Source: Verrucomicrobiota bacterium (GTDB lineage Bacteria; Verrucomicrobiota; Verrucomicrobiia; Opitutales; Opitutaceae). From it: a stretch of DNA of 64,000 bases. The stretch covers positions 558,001 through 622,000 of the forward strand of contig JACRQG010000007.1 in assembly GCA_016222805.1 (NCBI GenBank), in the 5' to 3' direction. Below, in pieces: positions 54,067-63,409 of this stretch. Made by a program: the position numbers and the translations under genes. The notes under the pieces are model-generated. The model did not search any database. It was not told the DNA's origin and saw only the letters and a program-made list of their open reading frames with translations. How positions within the stretch are numbered: the stretch's first letter is position 1; each line of letters starts with the position of its first letter.

Positions 54067-55908
54067 ATGGCTTCCAACTACACCGAAGCGAGCATCAAGA
54101 CCCTGTCCTCCCTGGAGCACATCCGGCTGCGGCCCGGCATGTACATCGGCCGCCTGGGCAGCGGCGCCCATGCCGAGGACGGCATCTACGTGCTGCTCAA
54201 GGAGACGATCGACAACTCGATCGACGAATTCACGATGGGCTACGGTCGAAAGATCGAGGTGGAGCTCACCGAACGCACCCTGCGGGTGCGGGACTACGGC
54301 CGGGGCATCCCGCTCGGCAAGCTGATCGACTGCGTCTCGATCATCAACACGGGGGCCAAGTACGACAGCGAGACCTTCCAGAAATCCGTCGGCCTGAACG
54401 GCGTCGGCCAGAAGGCGGTCAATGCCCTCTCGCTTACCTACCGGGCGCAGGCCTTCCGCGACGGGCAGACGAAACTGGTGGAGTTCGAGCAGGGCCGGCT
54501 GCGCAAGGATCACAAGCTGGCGAAGACTGAGGAGCGCAACGGCACCCTGGTGGAGTTCACGCCGGACGAATCGCTCTTCGGTCGGGATTTCCGGTTCCGC
54601 CCCGAGTTCATCGAGGACATGCTGTGGAACTACGCCTTCCTCAACCGCGGCCTCACCCTCACGTTCAACGGCAAGGCCTTCAAGTCGGAGCACGGCCTGC
54701 GCGACCTGCTGCAGAAGAACCTCAGCGGCGAGCCGCTGTACCCGATCATCCACCTCGAGGGTGATGACATCGAGGTGGCGTTCACCCACGGGGCGCACTA
54801 CGGCGAAGAGTACTTCTCCTTCGTCAACGGCCAGCACACCACCATGGGCGGCACGCACCTCAACGCGTTTCGCGAGGCCCTGGTCGAGACCGTGCGGAAC
54901 TTCTTCAAAAAGGACTACGACGCGGCGGACATCCGGCAGTCGATCGATGCGGCCGTCGCGGTCCGCGTCATGGAGCCGGTCTTCGAATCGCAGACCAAGA
55001 CCAAGCTGGGCTCGGCCAATGTCGGCCCGAGCGGCCCGAGCATCCGGGAGTTCGTGGGGAAGTTCATCCAGCAGTCGCTCGACGTCTACCTGCACAAGAA
55101 CAAGGAGACCGCGGAGGCGCTGCGCACGAAGGTTGAGGAAAGCGAGCGCGAGCGGAAGGAACTGGCGGGCATCCGCAACCTCGCCCGCGAGCGCGCCAAG
55201 AAGGCGTCGTTGCACAACCGCAAGCTCCGGGACTGCCGCCTGCACCTCGGGGATCGCCACGAGCGGGCCGAGGAGAGCACGCTCTTCATCGTCGAGGGTG
55301 ACAGCGCCGCGGGGTCCCTCACGGCCACGCGCGACGTGCAGACGCAGGCGGTCTTTGCCCTCAAGGGGAAACCCCTCAACACCTACGGCCTGTCGAAGAA
55401 GGTGATCTACGAGAACGAGGAGTTTCACCTGCTGCAGTCCGCCTTGAACGTCGAGGAAGGCCTCGACGGCCTGCGCTACAACCGGATCGTGATCGCCACG
55501 GACGCGGACGTGGACGGCATGCACATCCGGCTGCTGCTCATCTCGTTTTTCCTGCAGTTCTTTCCCGATCTCATCCGCAACGGACACCTCTTCATCCTGG
55601 AAACGCCCCTCTTCCGCGTGCGCAACAAGAAGGAAACGGTGTACTGCTATTCCGAGGCGGAGAAGCAGGCGGCGCTGCAGCGGCTCGGCGCCAATCCCGA
55701 GACGACGCGGTTCAAGGGCCTCGGCGAGATTTCGGCCGGTGAATTCAAGGGCTTCATCGGCGATTCGATCCGGCTCGAGCCCGTGAACCTGAGTCACCTG
55801 CACAACAGCGACGAACTGCTGGCGTTCTTCATGGGGAAGAACACCCCGGAGCGGCAGGACTTCATCATTGGGAACCTGCGGGTGGAGAAGGATCTGGTGG
55901 AAGTGTGA
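54067..55908 (+). CDS. parE: type IIA DNA topoisomerase B subunit, ParE-like (GyrB family)
   Basis: 613 residues from the ATG at [20 protein letters not shown] ATPase motifs: [26 protein letters not shown] (Asn), [15 protein letters not shown] (DxGxG) and [14 protein letters not shown]. The transducer and TOPRIM domains follow: [12 protein letters not shown] (catalytic Glu), [18 protein letters not shown] (DxD metal site), and [12 protein letters not shown]. The size and the short C-terminus match ParE of Bacteroidetes/Verrucomicrobia rather than GyrB. It works with the ParC-like subunit at 60936 to decatenate or relax DNA. Symbol is by similarity; a gyrase assignment cannot be excluded. Confidence 0.9.
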   Translation: MASNYTEASIKTLSSLEHIRLRPGMYIGRLGSGAHAEDGIYVLLKETIDNSIDEFTMGYGRKIEVELTERTLRVRDYGRGIPLGKLIDCVSIINTGAKYDSETFQKSVGLNGVGQKAVNALSLTYRAQAFRDGQTKLVEFEQGRLRKDHKLAKTEERNGTLVEFTPDESLFGRDFRFRPEFIEDMLWNYAFLNRGLTLTFNGKAFKSEHGLRDLLQKNLSGEPLYPIIHLEGDDIEVAFTHGAHYGEEYFSFVNGQHTTMGGTHLNAFREALVETVRNFFKKDYDAADIRQSIDAAVAVRVMEPVFESQTKTKLGSANVGPSGPSIREFVGKFIQQSLDVYLHKNKETAEALRTKVEESERERKELAGIRNLARERAKKASLHNRKLRDCRLHLGDRHERAEESTLFIVEGDSAAGSLTATRDVQTQAVFALKGKPLNTYGLSKKVIYENEEFHLLQSALNVEEGLDGLRYNRIVIATDADVDGMHIRLLLISFFLQFFPDLIRNGHLFILETPLFRVRNKKETVYCYSEAEKQAALQRLGANPETTRFKGLGEISAGEFKGFIGDSIRLEPVNLSHLHNSDELLAFFMGKNTPERQDFIIGNLRVEKDLVEV

Positions 55909-56006
55909 CGAGGTGCGGCCGAGGGGAGGCGGGCGAACGGGAGCCGGCGCGTGATCGCTCCGCCGCCGGACCGGCCGTGAGCGGCAGGTGCGAAGCCGGG
56001 GCGGAG

Positions 56007-57215
56007 GTGCGCCGGCGTTTCCGACCGTGGCTCGGGGTCCTGGTGCTGGTTCTCTCCGGCTGCGCGACCACCCCACCGCCGAAGTTTCCGCTGCCGATCG
56101 TTCCGGCGGCGCAGGCGGAGCGGGCGTCGCGCAATCTCGAGGTGTTCGAGCGCGTGTGGCAGTTGGTCGCGGACCATCACTATAGCCCGGCGCTGACTGG
56201 GGCGGACTGGCGGGCCGCGGGCGAGAAACACGGGCCCGAGGCGGTCGCGGCCGCGGACGAGGCATCGCTCTACCGCGTGCTCAACGCCATGCTGGCGCCG
56301 CTTCGCGACAGTCACACCCACGCGCTGGCGCCGACGCAGGCGAGGGAACGGCGGACGCGCACCCGGGCGCGGACGGGATTCAACCTCACCCGTCTGGAGG
56401 AGCGCTGGGTGGTTTCCGAGGTGTTGCCCGGCAGCCCGGCGGAAGAGGCGGGGATTCGGCCCGGCTGGATCGTGGTGGCACGGGAAGGCGTGCCCCTCGG
56501 ACTGCGGATCAACTTCCGGCCCAAGGTCGGCGAAGCGGCGGTCTGGGAGTTCCTCGATGAACAGGACCGTCCGGTGCGGCTCGCGCCCGCCGCCCGGCCG
56601 CTCTCCACCGCCCCGCGGCAGGTGGCGCGCGTGCTGGAGGACGGCAACCTCTACCTGCGGTTCGACGAATTCAACGGGGCAGGGCGCCGCTGGCTGAGCC
56701 GCCAGTTGAAGGAGCATGCAACCGCGCCGGGCGTGATTGTGGACCTGCGGCAGAACCCCGGCGGCGAGACGATTTCGCTCGGCATCACCGTCGGCGAGTT
56801 CTTCGACCGCGCAGTGGACTGCGGTACCTTCATCACCCGGGGAGGCGCGCGCTCGGTGAAGAACTCCTGGCAACTCGGTTCGGCCGGGTACCGCGGCCGG
56901 GTGGCGGTGCTCGTGGACGGCGCCACCGGAAGCGCGGCGGAGATCTTCGCGGCCGTCCTGCAGGATCACGGCCGGGCGACAATCGTCGGGCGCAGGACCG
57001 CCGGCGCGGTGCTCGCCAGCTGGTTTTACGATCTGCCGGGCGGCGGGCAGCTGCAGCTCAGCCGGGAGGACTACGTGGCCCCCAAGGGGCGGCGGCTCGA
57101 AGGGAAGGGCCTCGAGCCCGACGTGCTCGTGCCCCGGACACTGGCCGACCTTCGGGCGGGCCGGGATGCGGATCTGGAGGAGGCGCGGAGGATCCTGCGC
57201 GAGGATCGCCGTTGA
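56007..57215 (+). CDS. S41 family C-terminal processing peptidase-like lipoprotein
   Basis: About 402 residues from GTG at 56007, where the protein starts VRRRFRPWLGVLVLVLSGC with a lipobox; GTG codons at 55977 and 55905 (overlapping the parE stop) are alternatives. A PDZ-like region (NLTRLEERWVVSEVLPGSPA, EEAGIRPGWIVVAREGVPL) precedes the S41 catalytic core APGVIVDLRQNPGGET and VAVLVDGATGSAAEIFAAVLQD (nucleophile Ser) with GRRTAGAVLASWFYDLPGGGQLQL. These are tail-specific proteases. It lies between the two topoisomerase subunit genes. Confidence 0.87.
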   Translation: MRRRFRPWLGVLVLVLSGCATTPPPKFPLPIVPAAQAERASRNLEVFERVWQLVADHHYSPALTGADWRAAGEKHGPEAVAAADEASLYRVLNAMLAPLRDSHTHALAPTQARERRTRTRARTGFNLTRLEERWVVSEVLPGSPAEEAGIRPGWIVVAREGVPLGLRINFRPKVGEAAVWEFLDEQDRPVRLAPAARPLSTAPRQVARVLEDGNLYLRFDEFNGAGRRWLSRQLKEHATAPGVIVDLRQNPGGETISLGITVGEFFDRAVDCGTFITRGGARSVKNSWQLGSAGYRGRVAVLVDGATGSAAEIFAAVLQDHGRATIVGRRTAGAVLASWFYDLPGGGQLQLSREDYVAPKGRRLEGKGLEPDVLVPRTLADLRAGRDADLEEARRILREDRR

Positions 57216-57342
57216 GGGCGGGGCGGCGCGGGTGGGTCGGGGCTGGCGGTTCCTGACCTTTTCGTAAGCAAATAGCCCCCCTGCCGCAAAGGTCGGGCAT
57301 TTTCGAGTTGTCTCGGGGCCGCGCAGGGGACGAACTGACAAG

Positions 57343-57356
57343 TAACCATACGGTTA
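57343..57356. promoter_or_regulatory. perfect inverted repeat upstream of TonB receptor
   Basis: TAACC-ATAC-GGTTA, a perfect 5-bp inverted repeat with a 4-nt centre, lies about 68 nt upstream of the receptor start at 57424 in a locally A/T-richer stretch. A candidate operator for an unidentified regulator; no regulator gene is adjacent. Confidence 0.35.
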
Positions 57357-57423
57357 TCACGGGGCGGCCGGCGCGATCGGCCGTCCGCGGTTGACCGGTG
57401 GCCGCACCAACTCCCCCCCGCCC

Positions 57424-60400
57424 ATGCCAACCTCCACGCCCCGCCTCCTGTCCCGCGTCCTTGGATTCCTCGGTGCCGCCCTTTTGGCTCTCGTCGCCGA
57501 CTCCGCCCTGGCCCAGCCGGCGGGGACGGGCCGGGTGACCGGCCGGGTGTTCAATCCCTCCACCGGCGAATACGTGCGCAACGCCGAAATCCGCCTCCAA
57601 GGCACCGAGCGCGTGGCGTATTCCGAGGAAGGAGGCGTCTATCAGCTGGACAACGTGCCGGCCGGGGCGGCCACGCTCCAGGTGTCGTTCACGGGCTACC
57701 GCACCGCCTCCGCCACGGTGCAGGTTGCCGCCGGGGCGACCGCCACGCGGGACTTCGATCTCGTCAGCACCCTCGCGGGACCCGGGACCGCCGGGGACGT
57801 GGTGAAGATGGGGCAGTTCGTCGTCTCCACCGAGCGCGAGGGCAACGCCAAGGCCATCATGGAGCAGCGGCGCAACATGAACATCTCCACCTCGGTCGCC
57901 TCCGACACCTTTGGTGACATCACCGAGTCCAACGTCGGCGAGTTCCTGAAGTTCCTGCCCGGAGTCGACGTCGAGTACGTCGACGGCATCAGCCGCGGTC
58001 CGCGCATCGGCGGCCTCGACCAGCAGTACGTCGGCGTCACCATGGATGGGGCGAGCGTGGCCAGCGCCGACGCCTATGCGGCGTACGGGGCGACGCTCAA
58101 CGGCACCACCGGCAGCCAGGCGCGCTCGGTGGGCTTCGAACAGATGGCGATCACGGCCGTCGAATCGATTGAGATCAGCCGCACGCTGAGTGCGGACATG
58201 GATGCCAATTCGCCGGCGGGTTCGATCAACATGAAGAGCCGGCGCGCGTTCGACCGGCCGGGCCGGCGGATCGACTGGCAGTTCAGCCTCGCCTTCAACA
58301 CGCCCGATGCCGCGAAGCCCGGGAAGGTGTACGGCTGGGACGACGATCTGCGCTACCAATGGCGGCCGAACTGGCAGTTCGATTACGCGGACGTCTTCCG
58401 CAACAAGACCCTCGGGGTGCGGTTGAGCCTCAGCCAGAGCAGCACGCGTTCGGAGCAGCAGTATGTGACCAACAACTACCACCGGACCCCGACCGCCGCG
58501 GACCCGCGGCCGATGGTGCTCTACTCGATTGTCTTCACGGATGGTCCGCGCCTCTCCAGCCGGAACAACGCGACCGCCACCGTCGACTTCAAGGCCTCCC
58601 CGCGGCTGGTGCTGTCGCTCACCTCGATGTTCAACGCCTTCGAGAACAGTGCGCACACCAAGAGCCTCACCTTCTCCGCGGCGGCCAACGGCACCGCGGC
58701 GGCGACCGGTCGGCAGAACGTGCTGGGCAATGGCATGACCGAGATTCGCACGAACGGGACCGCGGCCAACACCTCGCGCACCTTCGCCCACGGCGGCGGC
58801 AGCGCGGTGAAGCTGACGAACTCCGCCACGCTCACGCCGAAGTTCGAGTACAAGGTGGGCAGCCTGACCCTCGACGGCACGGCGAACTTCTCGCGCTCGA
58901 AGAACGACTACGAGACCTCGAGCCGCGGCACGGTGCGATCGGAGCTCGTCAACAGCCTGCCCGTGGACTTCGTCGCCACGCGCTCGGACCCGATGTCGGC
59001 GGAATGGACGATCCAGCAGACCGGCGGCGCCGACTGGGGGCGGCTCAGCAGCTACATCTACCCGCGCATCACGGAGGAGGGGCGCTTCGCCTTCACGGAA
59101 ATCTACACGGGCGAGATGAATGCCAAGTGGGTGTCGCCCTGGCGCCTGCCGTCGTTCTTCAAGTTCGGCGGCAAATGGGGGGAGGAAAACCGGAAGACCG
59201 ACAATACGACGGTGTACGAGACCTACGCCTACACCGGCCCGGGCGGCAACATCCTGAACCCCAACGGCACGATCACGCAGGCCGGCAACTGGGCGGCGTT
59301 CCCGTCGCCGCGCGCCTTCAACCCCCAGATGGGGGAAATTCGCGCGCTCAACATCGCGAACCTCCCGACCATCGCCAATCGCAGCGCCATCTCGCTGCTC
59401 TACCGGCAGCACCCGGAGTACTTCACCAACATCGCCACCGCGGAGAACTACTACTCGGCGTTCGTCGCCAACAAGCGGGACTTCCGGCAGCACGTGACCG
59501 CCGCCTACGGCATGGGCAACGTCCGCCTCGGCAAGGTACAGGTGCAGGGAGGGCTCCGCTGGGAGCGCACGGAGTCGGAATCGCGGGAATTCGATCCCCT
59601 CACCGCCGCCGAGGTGCTCGCCGCGGGGTATCCGATTTCCACGACCACGCGCCGCGCCAGCACCATCGACGGCATGCGCTACCAGTATTTCTCCCGGCCG
59701 CGCGTCGGTCGCACGGGCGAGTATGACAACCTCTTCCCGAGCGTCGGGGCGAAGTACACCCTGCGGCCCAACCTCCATGCGCAGGCCGGCTACAGCCGCG
59801 CCATTTCCCGTCCGCCGATCGACTCCCTCGCCGGCATCTGGAACATCAACGACGTCGCCATGCTGATCACGGCGCCGAATCCGAACCTGCTGCCGGAGAA
59901 GTCCGACAACTACGTCGCCCGCCTCGCCTACTATTTCGAGCCGGTCGGCAGCCTGACGGTGCTCGTGCAGCAAACCGAGATCACCAACCAGCGGGTGACG
60001 GTGCGCGGGCGGGCCGAGGACTTCGGGTTCAACGATCCGGAGTACGAGAACTACGAGTTCCAGTCGGTGCTGAACAACAACCTGCTTTACCGCTATCGCA
60101 GCCTCGAACTCGGCTACAACCAGCAGCTCTCGTTCCTGCCCGGCGTGCTGCGCAACACCAACGTGAACCTCAGCTACACGCGCAACTACGCCAACCAGTA
60201 CTTCCCGGGCGTGATGCCGCACAAGGCCACCGGCAGCATCGCGTGGAGCTACCGCCGCGTGAGCCTGCGCGTGGGGGCGGTCTGGCAGGACGACACGCCC
60301 TTCACCACGACGTTTGGCCGCTACCAGCCGGCCAACATCAAGGTGGATCTCAGCGGCAGCCTCCGGCTGACCGCGCGGTCCAGCGTGTTCTTCCAGGGCC

Positions 60401-60525
60401 GCAACATCTTCAACGACCCGACCCTGCTCTACGAGGGGGATCCGATCCGCAACGTCCCGGCCGCCCTGTACCGCTACGGCAATTATGGCGTGACCTGGAG
60501 CGTGGGCGTGCGCGGCAATTTCTGA
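57424..60525 (+). CDS. TonB-dependent receptor between topoisomerase subunit genes
   Basis: 1033 residues from the ATG at MPTSTPRLLSRVLGFLGAA; signal peptide to about LADSALAQ-type cleavage. CarboxypepD-reg-like GRVTGRVFNPSTGEYVRNAEI ... GGVYQLDNVPAGAATLQVSF. TonB-box-like GQFVVSTE, plug MNISTSVASDTFGDITESNV and GEFLKFLPGVDVEYVDGISR, then RTLSADMDANSPAGSINMKS; barrel end VTWSVGVRGNF. The plug subtype (QRRNMNISTS) differs from the NEQRFASNI pair elsewhere in the window. Ligand unknown. Confidence 0.92.
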   Translation: MPTSTPRLLSRVLGFLGAALLALVADSALAQPAGTGRVTGRVFNPSTGEYVRNAEIRLQGTERVAYSEEGGVYQLDNVPAGAATLQVSFTGYRTASATVQVAAGATATRDFDLVSTLAGPGTAGDVVKMGQFVVSTEREGNAKAIMEQRRNMNISTSVASDTFGDITESNVGEFLKFLPGVDVEYVDGISRGPRIGGLDQQYVGVTMDGASVASADAYAAYGATLNGTTGSQARSVGFEQMAITAVESIEISRTLSADMDANSPAGSINMKSRRAFDRPGRRIDWQFSLAFNTPDAAKPGKVYGWDDDLRYQWRPNWQFDYADVFRNKTLGVRLSLSQSSTRSEQQYVTNNYHRTPTAADPRPMVLYSIVFTDGPRLSSRNNATATVDFKASPRLVLSLTSMFNAFENSAHTKSLTFSAAANGTAAATGRQNVLGNGMTEIRTNGTAANTSRTFAHGGGSAVKLTNSATLTPKFEYKVGSLTLDGTANFSRSKNDYETSSRGTVRSELVNSLPVDFVATRSDPMSAEWTIQQTGGADWGRLSSYIYPRITEEGRFAFTEIYTGEMNAKWVSPWRLPSFFKFGGKWGEENRKTDNTTVYETYAYTGPGGNILNPNGTITQAGNWAAFPSPRAFNPQMGEIRALNIANLPTIANRSAISLLYRQHPEYFTNIATAENYYSAFVANKRDFRQHVTAAYGMGNVRLGKVQVQGGLRWERTESESREFDPLTAAEVLAAGYPISTTTRRASTIDGMRYQYFSRPRVGRTGEYDNLFPSVGAKYTLRPNLHAQAGYSRAISRPPIDSLAGIWNINDVAMLITAPNPNLLPEKSDNYVARLAYYFEPVGSLTVLVQQTEITNQRVTVRGRAEDFGFNDPEYENYEFQSVLNNNLLYRYRSLELGYNQQLSFLPGVLRNTNVNLSYTRNYANQYFPGVMPHKATGSIAWSYRRVSLRVGAVWQDDTPFTTTFGRYQPANIKVDLSGSLRLTARSSVFFQGRNIFNDPTLLYEGDPIRNVPAALYRYGNYGVTWSVGVRGNF

Positions 60526-60583
60526 GGCGGCGCCGCCACGGGCCGATCAACCGCAGCCAGACTTACCTGATTGCTTCATGTCG

Positions 60584-60656
60584 GCGGGGCGACCGCGCCC
60601 CGCGCCCTCGGATCCAGCGTCCCCTGAACGCGGGGCGAGGTCAACCCGCCCACAGG
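60584..60656. repeat. inverted pair of the GCGGGGCG hairpin repeat, copies 3 and 4
   Basis: Copy 3 (60584-60603) is GCGGGGCG-ACCG-CGCCCCGC; the loop ACCG is the reverse complement of the CGGT loop of copy 2 (15329-15348), so it is inverted. Copy 4 (60630-60656) is a degenerate direct copy ending in the same CCACAGG tail as copy 2. Confidence 0.65.
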
Positions 60657-60740
60657 ACATTAGAGACACTGGACGGCCACGGGGTTCGGCGCGCCGCTGC
60701 CCGTTCACTCTGCCACAAGCAAGGCGGCGCCCCTCTGTAC

Positions 60741-60848
60741 GGGCGCATCATTCGGTTGGCGGTTGTAGCTGGCCGCGGGGAGGCCGGCCACCGGGGTCAC
60801 CGCCCCCGGCCACACCAGACAAATGACCGCCAACCGGCAGATGCGCCC
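60741..60848. repeat. large palindromic repeat element (intergenic copy)
   Basis: Arms 60741-60763 and 60826-60848 are inverted repeats matching at 20 of 23 positions (left arm begins GGGCGCATC and ends CGGTTGGCGGT). The ~60-nt centre has internal GC stems (CCGGGG / CCCCGG around TCACCG). A copy with a degenerate right arm sits inside the coding sequence at 6312-6400. Confidence 0.65.
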
Positions 60849-60935
60849 CACTGCACCCGCGAAATCCTCACCCCTTGACGCGGCGGCGCACGGCATGCCA
60901 GCGTTGCCGCTTTTCCCAACCCTTTCACCGCCAGA

Positions 60936-63092
60936 ATGGCCAAGAAGAAGAGTTCACGCCCTGACGCCGATCAACCCGAGTTGCCCTTGGGCAACGGGAC
61001 AACCCCGCCGCCTCCGCCGGCGGCCAAGGCGACTCCCGCGCCGGCGCGACCGGTCGAAACGGCGCCGGAACCGCTCTCCGCGGCACCGGTTCCGCCCCCC
61101 GTGCGGCCGCGCGGCGGCAAGGTGCAGGAAGAGGCGGCGCCGCTCGCGCAGCACTACCGCAACTGGTTCCTCGAATACGCGAGCTATGTCATCCTCGACC
61201 GCGCCGTGCCGCATCTCGACGACGGGCTCAAGCCGGTGCAGCGGCGGATTCTTCACACCCTGTGGGACATGGATGATGGCCGTTTCCACAAGGTGGCCAA
61301 TGTCGTCGGGCGTACGATGTCGCTGCACCCGCACGGCGACGCCTCGATTGGGGCGGCGCTGGTGGCCATCGGGCAGCGGGCCTTCCTGATCGAGCCGCAG
61401 GGCAACTTTGGCAACACCCTTACCGGCGACGAGGCGGCGGCCCCGCGCTATATCGAGGCGCGCCTCACCCCCTTTGCCCGGGACGTCCTCTTCAACCCGA
61501 AGACCACCTCCTGGCAGCTGAGCTACGACGGCCGCGCCCGCGAGCCGGTGACGCTCCCCGCCAAGTTCCCGATCGTGCTGCTGGAAGGCGCCGAGGGCAT
61601 CGCGGTCGGCCTCGCCACCAAGATCCTCCCGCACAATTTCAACGACCTCTGCCGCGCGGCGATCAATCACCTCCAGGGAAAGACCTTTCGCATCTATCCC
61701 GACTTCCCGTCCGGCGGCATCGCGGATTTCTCCGAGTACAACGACGGCGAGCGGGGCGGAAAGGTGAAGGTTCGGGCGCGGATCGAGCAGCGCTCGAAGT
61801 ACCTCCTGGCCGTCACCGAGCTGCCTTTTGGGACCACCACGGAAACCCTGATCGAGTCGATCCTCGCGGCCAACGCGAAGGGGAAGATCAAGGTCCGCCA
61901 TGTCGACGACAACACCGCCGACCAGGTGGAGATTCTCATCCATCTTCCGCAGGGCAGCGACCCCGATCAGGTGATCCAGCAGCTCTACGTCTTCACGGCC
62001 TGCCAGCAAAACCTGTCGCCGGCGGCCTGCGTGATTGTCACCGAGGAGAAGACGGGCGAGGAGCGGCCGGAGTTCCTCGGCATCCGGGAAATCCTGAAGC
62101 GCTCGGTCGACCAGACAAAGGCGCTCCTCAAGCGCGAGCTCGAGATCAAGCTCGGTGAACTCGAGCAGCAGTGGCACTGGGACTCGCTGGAGCGGATCTT
62201 CATCGAGGAGCGGATCTACCGCCGGATCGAAAAGTCGAAGACCTGGGAGAGTGTCCTCGAGGAGATCCGCGAGGGCCTGAAGCCCTTCCTGAAGCAGCTG
62301 CGCCGCGAGGTGACCGACGACGACATCACGCGCCTGACCGAGATTCGCATCAAGCGCATCTCCGCCTACAACCGCTTCCAGGCGGACGAGGCGATCAAGA
62401 AGATCGAGGAGGGCATCAAGGAGACGAAGGCCAACCTGCGCAACCTCACCGGGTACGCGGTGGCGTGGTTCGAGATGCTGCAGGAGAAATACGGCAAGGG
62501 GCTCAAGCGCCGGACGCAGTACGACGAGATCGAGCAGATCAACGCGGCGGAGGTTGTGTCGGCCAACCAGCGGCTCTACGTGAATCGCGAGGACGGCTTC
62601 ATCGGCCTGAACTGGCGCCAGCACGAGTTCGTGCAGGAATGCACGATCCTGGACAGTGCGCTGACGATCATGCGCGATGGTTCGCTCAAGGTCTCGAAGG
62701 TGGGCGACAAGGTTTTCATGGGCCGCGACATCCTCCATTGCGCGGTCTGGCCGAAGGACGGCGACACCGCCTTCTACACCATGGTCTACCAGGACAAGGA
62801 GAGCGGGAAGGCCTTCGCGAAGCGCTTCCAGATTGGCGGACTTTCGCGCGACAAGCTGTACCCGCTGGTGAAGAGCGAAGGCTCGAAGGTGGTCTACTTC
62901 GAGGTGAGCAAGACCGAGAAGGAGATGCCGAAGAAGCTGATGATCTACATCGACGGCCGCAGTGGCGCGCGGATCCGGGAGTTTGAGTTTGATCTCACCA
63001 ACATTCCGGTGAGCACGCGCACCGCCAAGGGCCTCACGGTCACGAAGTGGCCGGTAAAGGACGTCAAGCGCGTGGACCTGGCGCTGGGGTAG
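60936..63092 (+). CDS. parC: type IIA DNA topoisomerase A subunit, ParC-like (GyrA family)
   Basis: 718 residues. The first ~65 are a Pro/Ala-rich, low-complexity extension (PELPLGNGTTPPPPPAAKAT and on) not seen in most relatives. The breakage-reunion domain has ASYVILDRAVPHLDDGLKPV, RRILHTLWDM, NVVGRTMSLHPHGDASIG, and the catalytic Tyr in EAAAPRYIEARLTPFARDVL. A coiled tower region (LEIKLGELEQQWHWDSLERIF) and a C-terminal beta domain follow. The short C-terminal domain lacks an evident gyrase GyrA box, which favours ParC. It pairs with the ParE-like subunit at 54067, from which it is separated by an S41 peptidase and a TonB receptor gene. Confidence 0.88.
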   Translation: MAKKKSSRPDADQPELPLGNGTTPPPPPAAKATPAPARPVETAPEPLSAAPVPPPVRPRGGKVQEEAAPLAQHYRNWFLEYASYVILDRAVPHLDDGLKPVQRRILHTLWDMDDGRFHKVANVVGRTMSLHPHGDASIGAALVAIGQRAFLIEPQGNFGNTLTGDEAAAPRYIEARLTPFARDVLFNPKTTSWQLSYDGRAREPVTLPAKFPIVLLEGAEGIAVGLATKILPHNFNDLCRAAINHLQGKTFRIYPDFPSGGIADFSEYNDGERGGKVKVRARIEQRSKYLLAVTELPFGTTTETLIESILAANAKGKIKVRHVDDNTADQVEILIHLPQGSDPDQVIQQLYVFTACQQNLSPAACVIVTEEKTGEERPEFLGIREILKRSVDQTKALLKRELEIKLGELEQQWHWDSLERIFIEERIYRRIEKSKTWESVLEEIREGLKPFLKQLRREVTDDDITRLTEIRIKRISAYNRFQADEAIKKIEEGIKETKANLRNLTGYAVAWFEMLQEKYGKGLKRRTQYDEIEQINAAEVVSANQRLYVNREDGFIGLNWRQHEFVQECTILDSALTIMRDGSLKVSKVGDKVFMGRDILHCAVWPKDGDTAFYTMVYQDKESGKAFAKRFQIGGLSRDKLYPLVKSEGSKVVYFEVSKTEKEMPKKLMIYIDGRSGARIREFEFDLTNIPVSTRTAKGLTVTKWPVKDVKRVDLALG

Positions 63093-63409
63093 CCAGGTTC
63101 GACTGAGTATCGGGGCCCAGGCCGGAGGTTGGCGGCCTTGCAGCCCCGGACGATGGCGGCCCCAGTGGGGTTTCCGATCCCAGGGGTTTCCCTGGCGTTT
63201 CCGCGTCGGCGCGGGGGAGCCTCCGGGCCCAGGTCGCGAACGAGCTCTGAGTATCCTGTCGGATTTGCTTACATCGGAAGCGCGGAGGTTCCACGGGGTC
63301 GTTTTCACCGGGGAAGAACTTCGATCGCATTGCTCTACGAGCCTGTAAGATGGAACGTGCGAGCGAGAGCGATGGGGGTAGTGGCCCTGGTAATGCTCGG
63401 GTATCCTGA
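63093..63409. other. 317-nt intergenic region, nothing identified
   Basis: Between the ParC-like stop and the final gene. A few short ORFs occur without recognisable content. CTGAGTATC occurs twice (63103 and 63246) with no evident role. No repeat family from elsewhere in the window was recognised here. Confidence 0.5.

Larger units (their letters stand above)
60526..60935. other. 410-nt repeat-rich intergenic region upstream of the ParC-like gene
   Basis: No gene is visible. It contains two copies of the GCGGGGCG hairpin element in opposite orientation (60584-60603 and 60630-60656) and the ~108-nt palindromic element at 60741-60848. No promoter could be called with confidence. Confidence 0.7.
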
